Part shown: positions 8,250 to 16,943 of the stretch, in pieces
Layout of the letters: each line of letters opens with the position of its first letter
How positions within the stretch are numbered: the stretch's first letter is position 1
NCBI GenBank assembly: GCA_028716975.1
Contig: JAQUOU010000011.1
Coordinates: forward strand, 1-64,000
DNA from: Methylobacter sp.
GTDB taxonomy: Bacteria; Pseudomonadota; Gammaproteobacteria; Methylococcales; Methylomonadaceae
Direction: 5' to 3'
Length of the DNA: 64,000 nucleotides
Position numbers and translations under genes: made by a program
Notes under the pieces: generated by a model
Seen by the model: only the letters and a program-made list of their open reading frames with translations
What the model was told of the DNA's origin: nothing
Database searches by the model: none

Positions 8250-10043
8250 ATGCGCATTCATTCACTCCCCATTCAACTTGTCAATCAGATCGCAGCGGGC
8301 GAGGTGGTCGAAAGACCTTCGTCTGTCGTAAAAGAACTGGTGGAAAATAGTTTTGATGCGGGGGCAGGACAAATCACTATCGATGTAGAGCAAGGTGGCG
8401 CCCGGTTGATAAAAATCCGGGATGACGGCTGCGGCATAATAAAAGAAGATTTGCCGCTGGCACTGTCACGGCATGCAACCAGTAAAATCGCCACCTTAAA
8501 AGATTTGGAACAGGTTTCCAGTATGGGCTTTCGCGGTGAGGCGCTACCCAGTATCAGCTCCGTTGCCCGGCTGACCTTAATTTCCCGCACGGGGAATGCA
8601 GACTGCGCCTGGAAAATAAACGCCGATGGCACAGAACAGGGTTTTGATATTCAACCTGATCCGCATCCTCAGGGCACGACGGTTGACGTGCGTGATTTAT
8701 TTTATAATACCCCCGCCCGGCGCAAGTTCCTGAAAACCGAAAAAACCGAATTTGCGCATATTGAAACCTTAATCAAAAGAATGGCGCTAAGCCGGTTTGA
8801 TATCGGTTTTACGCTCGCGCATAACCAGCGCGAAATTCTGAACCTGAGGCCTGCGGCAACCGGCATTGAACAAGAACAAAGAATTGCCGGTATTTGCGGT
8901 TCAGAATTTATTGAAAACTCAGTAAAAATCGACTTTGAAGCCTCGGGATTAAAATTAACGGGCTGGGTAGGGGTGCCGACATTTTCGCGCAGCCAGCAGG
9001 ATATGCAGTTTTTTTATGTTAACGGCAGGCTGATAAGGGACAAACTGGTGTCTCATGCTGTCAAGCAAGCCTACCAGGATGTCTTGTTTCATGGACGGCA
9101 GCCGGTCTTTGTGTTGTATCTGACACTCGACCCAGTGCTGGTTGACGTGAATGCGCATCCGGCAAAGCTTGAAGTCAGGTTCAGGGAAGGCCGGCTGGTT
9201 CATGATTTCCTGTTTTCGGCCCTGCATCGGTCGCTGGCTGATTTAAGACCTGGACATAATGTAGGTCAGGTCAGCGATAGCATAAGTCCGCAACCGGAGC
9301 TTGAGTCTCTACCGCTGCGTTCAGATTTAAAAGCCAAATCCGTTTACAGCAACCCCTATCCGCACCAGGCGTTACTGCCTTTAAATGTGGAAGAGGCAGT
9401 AAAGACTTACGCCTTGCTGTATCCGCCGCCGCTACAAAAGCAACAGCAATCCCGCGAAGCGCCGCCATTGGGTTATGCCATTGCGCATTTACACAATATT
9501 TATATTTTATCCGAGACCGCAACAGGCATTATCCTGGTGGACGCGCATGCAGCTCATGAACGGGTCACCTATGAGCGCTTGAAACAGCAATTTCAAGCTG
9601 GCCCGGTACCCAGTCAACCCTTACTGTTGCCGATTAAAATTAAAGTCAGTTCAGCAGAAGCGGATTTGGCGGAGCAGGAACAGGAGTTTTTCAGTTTATT
9701 AGGCTTTGAACTCAACCGGTCGGGACCTGAAACCCTGATTTTGCGTTCAACGCCTGCCTTATTGGGAAATACCGATATGGAAACATTGATTCGTGATGTC
9801 TTGGCCGACATTTCCGAACATGGCGCCAGCTCCAGAATACAGGAGCAAGCCAATCATATTTTAGCCACCATCGCCTGTCATGGAGCCGTGCGCGCCCATC
9901 GCCGCCTGAGCATAGACGAGATGAATGCCTTGCTGCGCGATATGGAGCAAACCGAAAGAATAGGGCAGTGCAATCACGGCAGGCCTACCTGGATAGAATT
10001 ATCGATTAATGACCTTGACAAATTCTTCCTGCGCGGCCAATAG
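8250..10043 (+). CDS. mutL: DNA mismatch repair protein MutL
   Basis: A 597-residue MutL. The N-terminal GHKL ATPase is clear: NQIAAGEVVERPSSVVKELVENSFDAGA, DDGCGI, and the FRGEAL/SISSV block. MutL couples MutS mismatch recognition to strand-specific repair. The C-terminal dimerisation domain contains DAHAAHERVTYE, which matches the metal-binding endonuclease motif DQHA(x)2E(x)4E except for Gln to Ala, plus ACHGAVRAH, QCNHGRPTW and a terminal FLR. These are motifs of endonuclease-competent MutLs and differ from E. coli MutL, which relies on MutH. miaA follows on the same strand, as in many gammaproteobacteria. Confidence 0.96.
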   Translation: MRIHSLPIQLVNQIAAGEVVERPSSVVKELVENSFDAGAGQITIDVEQGGARLIKIRDDGCGIIKEDLPLALSRHATSKIATLKDLEQVSSMGFRGEALPSISSVARLTLISRTGNADCAWKINADGTEQGFDIQPDPHPQGTTVDVRDLFYNTPARRKFLKTEKTEFAHIETLIKRMALSRFDIGFTLAHNQREILNLRPAATGIEQEQRIAGICGSEFIENSVKIDFEASGLKLTGWVGVPTFSRSQQDMQFFYVNGRLIRDKLVSHAVKQAYQDVLFHGRQPVFVLYLTLDPVLVDVNAHPAKLEVRFREGRLVHDFLFSALHRSLADLRPGHNVGQVSDSISPQPELESLPLRSDLKAKSVYSNPYPHQALLPLNVEEAVKTYALLYPPPLQKQQQSREAPPLGYAIAHLHNIYILSETATGIILVDAHAAHERVTYERLKQQFQAGPVPSQPLLLPIKIKVSSAEADLAEQEQEFFSLLGFELNRSGPETLILRSTPALLGNTDMETLIRDVLADISEHGASSRIQEQANHILATIACHGAVRAHRRLSIDEMNALLRDMEQTERIGQCNHGRPTWIELSINDLDKFFLRGQ

Positions 10044-10126
10044 CCGGTTATAACAGTCTTTTACAAATTGAGTTACCTCCATGTCTCTGATTTCCCTTCA
10101 TGCACAGGTTGCGTTCCAGCAAGACT

Positions 10127-11068
10127 ATGCCAAAAAATAATTCACCTGCAATTTTTCTGATGGGCCCTACGGCTTCAGGAAAAACCGCACTCTCCGTACA
10201 GCTTGCACAAGAACTTGATGGCGAAATCATCAGCGTTGATTCTGCGCTGGTTTTTAAAGGCATGAATATCGGCACCGCCAAACCTTCGCTTGAAGAAAGA
10301 GGCGGCATCCCGCATCATCTCATCGACATGCTGGATCCGGCGCAATCATTCTCGGCCGGTCAGTTCAAAACGCAAGCACTGGCATTAATGGAGGATATAA
10401 CCCGGCGTAAAAAAATCCCAATACTGGTTGGAGGCACCATGCTCTATTTTAATGCCTTAAACAGCGGACTTGCCTTATTGCCTGAAGCAAATCCGGTTAT
10501 CAGAAACAGGCTGGATCAGGATTTGGCGCAGTTCGGTAAGGACATCATGCATCAACGACTGGCTAAAATCGACCCTGAAGCGGCGGCGCGAATCCATCCC
10601 AATGATCCCCAACGCATCCAGCGCGCCCTTGAAGTCTATGAAATTAGCGGCAAACCACTGACCTCATTTTTTCAGCAAGCCCACACGCAATACCTACCTT
10701 ATAAAAAAATAAAATTCATTATTGCCCCGCAAGATCGCACAATTCTGCACGAGATCATAAACCGGCGCTTCAGGCAGATGCTGGAGCAGGGTTTAGTCGA
10801 TGAAGTAGACGCGCTTTTTAAACGCGGAGATTTAACCGAAAACATGCCGTCGATCCGGGCAGTCGGCTATCGGCAGGTATGGTCCTATCTGCAAGGCGAC
10901 TATGATTTTACCACCATGACCGAAAAAGGCATTATCGCCACACGGCAACTGGCTAAGCGTCAATTTACCTGGCTGCGCAGAGAAACTGATGCAATAAGTT
11001 TTCAGACCGGCCAACCGGACTTGTTGCAAAAGGCGTTGGCAGTATTTAGAGCTGCCGGCACAACCTGA
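10127..11068 (+). CDS. miaA: tRNA dimethylallyltransferase MiaA
   Basis: About 313 residues from ATG 10127. MiaA transfers a dimethylallyl group to N6 of A37 in tRNAs reading UNN codons, the first step toward ms2i6A. Visible motifs are the P-loop GPTASGKTAL, the DSALVFKGMNIGTAKP substrate region, the GGTMLYFNAL block and the RAVGYRQVW region near residue 245. An upstream in-frame ATG at 10100 would add nine residues before the usual start and is disfavoured. It lies 83 nt after mutL, a conserved pairing (in E. coli mutL-miaA-hfq). hfq does not follow here; the next gene is an accessory one. Confidence 0.95.
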   Translation: MPKNNSPAIFLMGPTASGKTALSVQLAQELDGEIISVDSALVFKGMNIGTAKPSLEERGGIPHHLIDMLDPAQSFSAGQFKTQALALMEDITRRKKIPILVGGTMLYFNALNSGLALLPEANPVIRNRLDQDLAQFGKDIMHQRLAKIDPEAAARIHPNDPQRIQRALEVYEISGKPLTSFFQQAHTQYLPYKKIKFIIAPQDRTILHEIINRRFRQMLEQGLVDEVDALFKRGDLTENMPSIRAVGYRQVWSYLQGDYDFTTMTEKGIIATRQLAKRQFTWLRRETDAISFQTGQPDLLQKALAVFRAAGTT

Positions 11069-11323
11069 TCAGCTTGGCAAATGTTAGCTGGAATCCCCAA
11101 AAATTCCCATTGCAATATTACAGCATGCAAGGCTGCAAAGCTTAGTATTATTGATGTGTGGCGTTTTATAATGGCAAACGAACACATTCAACATTAAGCT
11201 ACCAATCCCCGTGGGAATTTGAACGGGAATTCTATAAGAAATCTGCTTAAGAAAGTGTCCTGTTTTAGTTGACCATTTCAATTGTGATAAGGTTCGCCAT
11301 TCAATGAATATATGAGGCATTCA

Positions 11324-13303
11324 ATGAAACCACATGCTTTTGTTGCGATGGCGTTCGGCAAAAAACCGGGGCCGGACGGTACGGTAATCGATTTCAACAT
11401 TATTTATAACGATCTGGTCAAACCCGCGTGCGAGGCTGCCGGGCTGGAGGTATTTCGCGCTGACGAAGAGCAGGCGGCGGGCGATATTAAAACCGACATG
11501 TTCCAGGAGCTATTGATCGCTGATCTTGCCGTTGCTGATTTGACGCTGGACAATCCTAACGTGTGGTATGAGCTCGGTGTGCGCCATGCCCTGCGCGCCC
11601 GCGGCATCGTGTTGATCCAGGGGCCGCGGGACAAGCAGCCGTTCGATATCTACACCGACCGCAAGCTCCATTACAGTCTGAAAAACGGCGTACCCGATCC
11701 AGCCACCCTGGATCAGGATAAAATGGCTTTGACAGAGATGGTTAAGGCTACGCTTGAATCCTGGCACGGCCGCATGATCAGTCCGGTTTATCAACTACTG
11801 CCGAATCTTCAGGAACCGGAGTGGAAAGCCTTGCGTGTCGGCGATGCCGTGCAGTTCTGGCAGGCGTATGAGGCGTGGAAGCAAAGAATTGAGCTGGCGC
11901 GGCGCAATAGCTTGATCGGCGACTTGCTGGTACTCGCCGATGAGGCGCCGGTCGCGGCGTTTCGCGCCGAGGCGCACATCAAGGCTGGTATTGCTCTGCG
12001 TAAGGCAGAACGCTTCGATTTTGCCCTGGAACAACTGGACTTGGGTCTTGCCGTCGAGCCCGATAATTTAGCGGGATTGCGAGAAAAAGGAACCTGCCTT
12101 CAACGGCTCGCGTTGCTTGGGAAACCATGTTTTACTTTCGACCGGGCCAGACTCCATTATCGAGCCGTATTGGAACAGTACCCAAACGATGCAGAAACCT
12201 CGGCATTGCTGGGCCGGGTTGATAAGGACGACTGGATAGCTTCTTGGCGAAGAAAAGACAGCACAGCCAAACAAATGCGCGACGATGCCGCTTACGAAGA
12301 GTCTTTGTTGCGTACGGCGATAGAAAGCTATCGGCAAGCGTTCCGGCGCAATCCCGGTCATTATTATTCCGGTATTAACGCCCTGACCCTGATGTATCTT
12401 TATCATGACCTCACGACCGACGACCGCTACCGGGAGGAAGCCGGTTTCATGGCCGGAGCCGTGCGTTTTGCGGCGGACGCCGAGCCGGAATCTTCATTCT
12501 GGAGCAGAGCGACATTAGGCGGGTTGGAAGTGCTGACCGGCACTCCGGCGACAGTCGCAACAGCCTATAAGGATGCTGTCGCTAAAGCGGAAAATGACTG
12601 GTTCGCCCTGAATTCCACGCTTTCGCATTTGCGCCTGCTCAGGGATCTTGATTTTCATCCGGAAAACGTCTCTGCGGGTATTGCTGTTTTTGAACGGGCT
12701 TTGGCGCGTCTCACCAGGCCGGAAGCGCTGTGGCAGCCGCGGAAAGTTTTCCTGTTTAGCGGCCATATGATCGATAAGGCGGACCGCGATCCGCCGCGAT
12801 TCCCTAACGATAAGGCCGATATTGCCGCCGCGAAAATCTCTGAAACCTTGTCCGATCGGGGTGCTGGCGAGGGCGACCTGGCGCTGACTCAAGGAGCCGC
12901 CGGCGGCGATATTTTGTTTGCCGAGGCCTGCGTCAGGCTGGGAGTACGCGTTCAGCTACTGCAACCTTATCCTGAAGCTGAGTTTATCCAACGGTCGATA
13001 TTGCCTTCTGATCGAGGGCCAAGCTGGCAGGCGCGATATCTGAAACTGAAAGGGCAATTACCGGCATCGCCGCGTTCCATGCCTGATGAACTGGGGCCGC
13101 TTCCAAAGGGCGTCGATCCTTACGAACGCTGCAATCTCTGGCTGCTCTATACCGCCTTGGCCTGCGGCATCGATAAAGTTCGTTTCATTTGCCTTTGGAA
13201 TGGCGAAGGCGGCGATCAGCCTGGCGGTACTGCCCATATGTATAAGGAAGTCAATGAGCGCACCGGCCAGGCTACCTGGCTCAATACCCGAAAATTATGG
13301 TGA
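11324..13303 (+). CDS. DRHyd/NDT-like N-terminus, TPR middle, SLOG-like C-terminus: candidate nucleotide-signalling conflict protein
   Basis: A 659-residue multidomain protein. ATG 11324 is chosen for GAGG 7 nt upstream. Residues 1-150 resemble nucleoside 2-deoxyribosyltransferase/TIR-like folds: FVAMAFGKK, then ADLAVADLTLDNPNVWYELG, where Asp72 and Glu83 occupy the catalytic-like positions. Residues about 160-480 are helical repeats (TPR-like, as in proteins annotated TRAFs-binding/DUF4071). The C-terminus from about residue 490 has a Rossmann-like pattern with LTQGAAGGDILFAEACVRLG, similar to SLOG (DprA/LOG) nucleotide-binding domains. A homologous N-terminus occurs in the 13819-15096 gene. 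I infer a role in nucleotide or NAD-based signalling or immunity; no activity is proven. Confidence 0.7.
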   Translation: MKPHAFVAMAFGKKPGPDGTVIDFNIIYNDLVKPACEAAGLEVFRADEEQAAGDIKTDMFQELLIADLAVADLTLDNPNVWYELGVRHALRARGIVLIQGPRDKQPFDIYTDRKLHYSLKNGVPDPATLDQDKMALTEMVKATLESWHGRMISPVYQLLPNLQEPEWKALRVGDAVQFWQAYEAWKQRIELARRNSLIGDLLVLADEAPVAAFRAEAHIKAGIALRKAERFDFALEQLDLGLAVEPDNLAGLREKGTCLQRLALLGKPCFTFDRARLHYRAVLEQYPNDAETSALLGRVDKDDWIASWRRKDSTAKQMRDDAAYEESLLRTAIESYRQAFRRNPGHYYSGINALTLMYLYHDLTTDDRYREEAGFMAGAVRFAADAEPESSFWSRATLGGLEVLTGTPATVATAYKDAVAKAENDWFALNSTLSHLRLLRDLDFHPENVSAGIAVFERALARLTRPEALWQPRKVFLFSGHMIDKADRDPPRFPNDKADIAAAKISETLSDRGAGEGDLALTQGAAGGDILFAEACVRLGVRVQLLQPYPEAEFIQRSILPSDRGPSWQARYLKLKGQLPASPRSMPDELGPLPKGVDPYERCNLWLLYTALACGIDKVRFICLWNGEGGDQPGGTAHMYKEVNERTGQATWLNTRKLW

Positions 13304-13315
13304 GATTTAAGGGAA

Positions 13316-13460
13316 CCTCTAAAAATTGCACTTCGATAAGGCTCCCCTGAGTTTATCGAAGGGCTCAGTGCGAACGGTTGCCTTTTCAAATCAGTAACTT
13401 ATCCGTTCATACTGAGCCTGTCGAAGTATGAACGGATAATTTTTAGAGACTCCCTTAATA
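13316..13460. repeat. Compound REP-like palindromes
   Basis: Downstream of the 11324-13303 gene. It contains a perfect 14-bp inverted repeat, TTATCCGTTCATAC (13399-13412) and GTATGAACGGATAA (13426-13439), around the family core TGAGCCTGTCGAA. The whole is framed by near-complementary sequences AACCTCTAAAAATT and AATTTTTAGAGACT. A second partial core (CTTCGATAAGGCTC...GAACGG) precedes it. Likely transposase-associated REP DNA acting as a 3' mRNA structure. Confidence 0.65.
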
Positions 13461-13552
13461 ATTAAGGGAAGCTTTTAAAAGTTTTTTAATGAGTTCTATG
13501 AAGTAACTGAAAGCAATTAATAGGATATAACCAGGAAAATAGGCATGGCTAA

Positions 13553-13770
13553 TTCTACTTTGTCAGATTACATGATCCATATTTACCAACATCGTCATTC
13601 CGGCAGGGACTCACTCCGGGCGTTCCTGCCCGGAGCCCTTCGGGTAAATGTACAAGGATGTATATTGTGAATCCAGAGTCCATGGATAGGTTTAAGCTTG
13701 CCATCCCTGGCACTGGATACGCGCTTCCCGGCGAGTATGACGCGCTTATGTATAATCTGACAAAGTAGAA
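13553..13770. mobile_element. MITE-like element, 218 bp, with 20-bp TIRs and CTAA target duplication
   Basis: Terminal inverted repeats TTCTACTTTGTCAGATTACA (13553-13572) and the complement of TATAATCTGACAAAGTAGAA (13751-13770) match at 19 of 20 positions. The four bases immediately outside both ends are CTAA (13549-13552 and 13771-13774), consistent with a target-site duplication. There is no internal gene. The interior carries another dispersed-repeat motif (GTCATTCCGGCAGGGA ... CCAGAGTCCATGGAT ... CCATCCCTGGCACTGGATAC). It would be moved in trans by a transposase encoded elsewhere. Confidence 0.7.
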
Positions 13771-13818
13771 CTAATTAATGACTGGAAGCAATTCATTACC
13801 TCCGTGTTTGAATACATT

Positions 13819-15096
13819 TTAACCCGACAAATCTTTATATTCCTGCATCAGCTTCTTTAACTTATCCGCCTGATTTATCCTGGTTTCCTGCATCCAGTCC
13901 GCAACTTTCATTTCTTTTGCCTTATTTTCCCAATTAACGATTGCCGCTTCATCGCCGACGCCAATAGCCGCTTCGTATAAAGTGGCAATCAACCAATAAC
14001 GATTGGAAACGTCCTCCATGCTATCCAGTAACGGGGTTGCATAGCGAATGACATCCCGGCGTACTCTCCGCGCGAGTACAAAATCGGTGACGGCTTCGTC
14101 CTTAATGCCGTTTTTAAGGGATTGCACGGCCCGTAAATTCAGCAGGTAAGCCAGATTGATGCCGTTGTAATAATCCTGTTTTAAATAAAAGCCGCGTTCG
14201 TAAGCCGAGATACTCTCGTTTAAATAGCCGGGGTCGGGTGTTAACTCCCATAAACGTTTATGGATAGCGCCCCACAGTCCCAGGGTTTCCGGATTATTGG
14301 AAGTCGCCGGCTTCAATTCCTGCATAATCTTATAAGCATTCTGTAATGCTTCCAGATCGGTCGGCTGTTTGCTTTTGTAAGTCGCCAAGGCCAATTGCTG
14401 AAGGACAAAAGAATCCTTGGGGCGCAGTTTTCTCACTTCTTCCATTAAAATCCGCGCCGCCATAAAATCGTTGGCATTGATTTTTTCCAGGGCCGAATCC
14501 AGCAAGAATTTTGCGCTTGGATTGTCTTCACCGGTAATTTCAGTTACGGCAGCAGCCCTTGCTGGAGATTTACTTGCAGCCTCCTGACCCGCTGCCGGAT
14601 TTTGAATTAAAGGCCACTGCAAGTGAGGTATATAGGTGTAGACCGGGCTGTCGGTAACGGGATTGTCCAGGATGGCGTTAATCGCTTTTTTCAGCTCCGC
14701 CATCAAGCGCTTGGCCTCGCGAAAACCGACTTCCCCGCCCAGGTGCTGATAACGGCGAATGACAATATGCCCCATATCGAAAGGATTCTTGAAGTGCTCC
14801 TCGGCCAGCACAATCGTGGTATAAGGCCGCAAGGCATAGCGAACGCCCAACTCGAAAGCGGCATTGACGTTATAGGTGGAAAGATCGGCGATGACTAAAT
14901 CAGCATTCAACAAACGCTCGTACATCGGCACATCTATCGTGCCGGAATGGATGATTTCATCGGCCCGCACACACTCCAGCTCTGCCGATTCGACGGCCTC
15001 TTTGATAACCTCATAAGACGCATCCAAATCCAGGACGCGGCCATCGGTATAATCAGTTTTTTTACCGAAGCCTTGAACAACAAAGCATGTTTTCAT
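13819..15096 (-). CDS. DRHyd/NDT-like domain plus TPR protein (TRAFs-binding/DUF4071-like)
   Basis: A 425-residue protein. Residues 1-150 form a nucleoside-deoxyribosyltransferase-like Rossmann domain: FVVQGFGKKTDYTDGR, then ADLVIADLSTYNVNAAFELG, with Asp71 and Glu82 at the positions of the NDT catalytic pair. Residues about 190-410 are helical repeats of TPR type (PTDLEALQNAYKIMQEL, AYERGFYLKQDYYNGINLAYLL). The same architecture is found in bacterial TRAFs-binding/DUF4071 proteins, related to the ASK/MAP3K5 regulatory region in animals. Its start overlaps the stop of the upstream patatin gene by 4 nt (ATGA), so the two are translationally coupled. The combination suggests a sensor or nucleotide-processing partner for the lipase. 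This is inference. Confidence 0.75.
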   Translation of the reverse strand: MKTCFVVQGFGKKTDYTDGRVLDLDASYEVIKEAVESAELECVRADEIIHSGTIDVPMYERLLNADLVIADLSTYNVNAAFELGVRYALRPYTTIVLAEEHFKNPFDMGHIVIRRYQHLGGEVGFREAKRLMAELKKAINAILDNPVTDSPVYTYIPHLQWPLIQNPAAGQEAASKSPARAAAVTEITGEDNPSAKFLLDSALEKINANDFMAARILMEEVRKLRPKDSFVLQQLALATYKSKQPTDLEALQNAYKIMQELKPATSNNPETLGLWGAIHKRLWELTPDPGYLNESISAYERGFYLKQDYYNGINLAYLLNLRAVQSLKNGIKDEAVTDFVLARRVRRDVIRYATPLLDSMEDVSNRYWLIATLYEAAIGVGDEAAIVNWENKAKEMKVADWMQETRINQADKLKKLMQEYKDLSG

Positions 15097-16259
15097 GACA
15101 AAAATCCCTCAAAATGTGGTAACTTGAAATGTTCTTCGGCATAAGTCCTGCCCAGTCTCTGAATATCCGGGATGTGTTCGACTGAATCCAAAACCTGCAC
15201 CGTGCCGGCGGCAATATCGTTTAGCCCAAGCGCATTGATGCCTGCCTGAGTCACATCGGGATCGTAGCGCAGATAGGTAAACAGTTTTGAGCCCGTCCAG
15301 TTGGAATCGTCATTGCCGGCTGTCACCATATCGCTAAACTCCCGGTCGATGGGCGACCCATGCCGGCATTCGCCCAAGAGCCGGCAAGTCATATCCCATC
15401 CGGCGGAAGCGGCATTCATTAATGCGCCGGGAATATTTTTGGCATTGTCAATCAAGGTAAGATCGCTCGCATCCAGACCCGCCCTGGCTTTGGCGGCGCT
15501 GCCGGTGCCGATTGATACAATCAGCAGTTTATCGGCGCCCGTTTGCCAATTGATATGGTAGGGCTTGGCGGTCGCCATCTGGAATGCCAAAAAGGCAGGA
15601 TTGTTATAAGTGGTAACACCGCCATCAACAAACACAAAACTATAGGGATTGGCGGTATCCTTGCCCAGAGTCACCACTTCCGGCGGAAAATAAGTCGGCG
15701 CGGCCGTGCTGGCCCGCACCAACTGCCAGAGCGGCAGCTTCAGGTTACAGTCAACGCGTTCCGGCTGGTTGTATTTGGCAAACGGATTGTTGGAGAGCGG
15801 CCAGGGCGAATCGGTGGTCGCGTTACGCATAACCATCATCAGCACGGAACGCAGATTAGCGCTGCCCAGCGTTGCATCCTGCTCATGCAACTGGGTGTCC
15901 AGCGCTTCCTTGAGCAGTTTGGCCAGGGGTTCGCTGTTGTAATCGTATTGCAGGCGTTTGAGTAATGAAGCCTTGTCGAACATCTGCTTGCCGCTGTCGA
16001 GATAAAACTGCCGAATTTTGGCCATCGACATCCCTGATGAAATGCAGGTCGCAATAATCGCCCCGGTACTGGTGCCGCAGACGAAATCAAAATAATCGGC
16101 CAGCACAAAGTCCGGCCCTTTGCCTGATGCTTTGCGTAATTCCTCCTCAATCTTCAGTAAAATTTCGACGCTCATCAGTCCCAAAATACCGCCGCCGTCG
16201 CAGGCTAGAATTTTTTTGGGGCCGGGAGATTGTATGCGGTTAATGATGTTTTGATTCAT
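15093..16259 (-). CDS. Patatin-like phospholipase (CapV-like)
   Basis: A 388-residue soluble patatin. Motifs: oxyanion loop DGGGILGL (residues 21-28), nucleophile elbow GTSTGA with Ser64, and dyad Asp212 in VDGGVTTYNNP. Patatin phospholipases hydrolyse membrane glycerophospholipids. CapV-type members act as cyclic-nucleotide-activated effectors in CBASS defence, and this gene's length and layout resemble them. No CD-NTase gene is present nearby. Its partner instead is the DRHyd/NDT-TPR gene, whose start overlaps this stop by 4 nt, so lipase and partner are made together. ATG 16259 follows a GGGGAGTT stretch 6 nt upstream. A role as a membrane-degrading effector is inference. Confidence 0.87.
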   Translation of the reverse strand: MNQNIINRIQSPGPKKILACDGGGILGLMSVEILLKIEEELRKASGKGPDFVLADYFDFVCGTSTGAIIATCISSGMSMAKIRQFYLDSGKQMFDKASLLKRLQYDYNSEPLAKLLKEALDTQLHEQDATLGSANLRSVLMMVMRNATTDSPWPLSNNPFAKYNQPERVDCNLKLPLWQLVRASTAAPTYFPPEVVTLGKDTANPYSFVFVDGGVTTYNNPAFLAFQMATAKPYHINWQTGADKLLIVSIGTGSAAKARAGLDASDLTLIDNAKNIPGALMNAASAGWDMTCRLLGECRHGSPIDREFSDMVTAGNDDSNWTGSKLFTYLRYDPDVTQAGINALGLNDIAAGTVQVLDSVEHIPDIQRLGRTYAEEHFKLPHFEGFLS

Positions 16260-16943
16260 CAGGAACTCCCCGGTTTAGTAATTTTCAATCGATTGCCAAC
16301 GCTTTGGTATGAACTTAAATTTGCCGGATTAATTGTTAAATCTCAGGTAACGGCCTTCTTTCTGCGCATCTTCCCTGGAGTAACTAACGGCGTGAGCCTG
16401 ATTGCCTGAAGCATCTTTTAACCGGATCTGGCAGCTAGCTGATCTAACCATAATGGTTTAACTCTAAACTTGCAAAGTTCGGATGGACACTTTTTAGCAT
16501 CAAAGCTGGACTGAATCAATTAGAGGGTTTTAAACTTGCCGGGTATCCGGTTCACACAGCTCCCAGAAGCTTGCGTGAATGTGGATTTAGCGCGCCGATT
16601 ACTTAATCCCTTGAATAAATTCAGTGCTTTTTATAATCCTATAGCTTAATGGAAATAAAATTAAGGGAATATTCCACGGCTCTACCATATAAAATTACTA
16701 TCATTAACAGGGCCGCAGTTTTTTCTCGATGACAATAAAACTGATAACGAGAGGGGGTTGTTGATTCGGTTTCAGTTTGAGTCATGTTACATTTTGGGAA
16801 ATGCTCGATAATTTATCCCCGCATATTGCCGCCAATCAACTTTCTCAAGCTCACATTATCCCGGCAAGACAGGCGGGCAGGGTGTCAGAAGCCCTAAAAT
16901 TTGATAGTTACCAAGCTCCGTGTTATTGAATTTTTAAAGCCGG
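16260..16943. other. Intergenic region, no gene seen
   Basis: 684 nt between the catalase-like gene and the patatin operon (both minus strand). No open frame with a ribosome binding site and no repeat family member stands out. The promoter of the patatin operon should lie near 16260-16400. Confidence 0.4.

Noticed and set aside
15093-16259. Complete CBASS operon
   Set aside because: The patatin resembles CapV, but no CD-NTase or Cap2/Cap3-type gene lies nearby.
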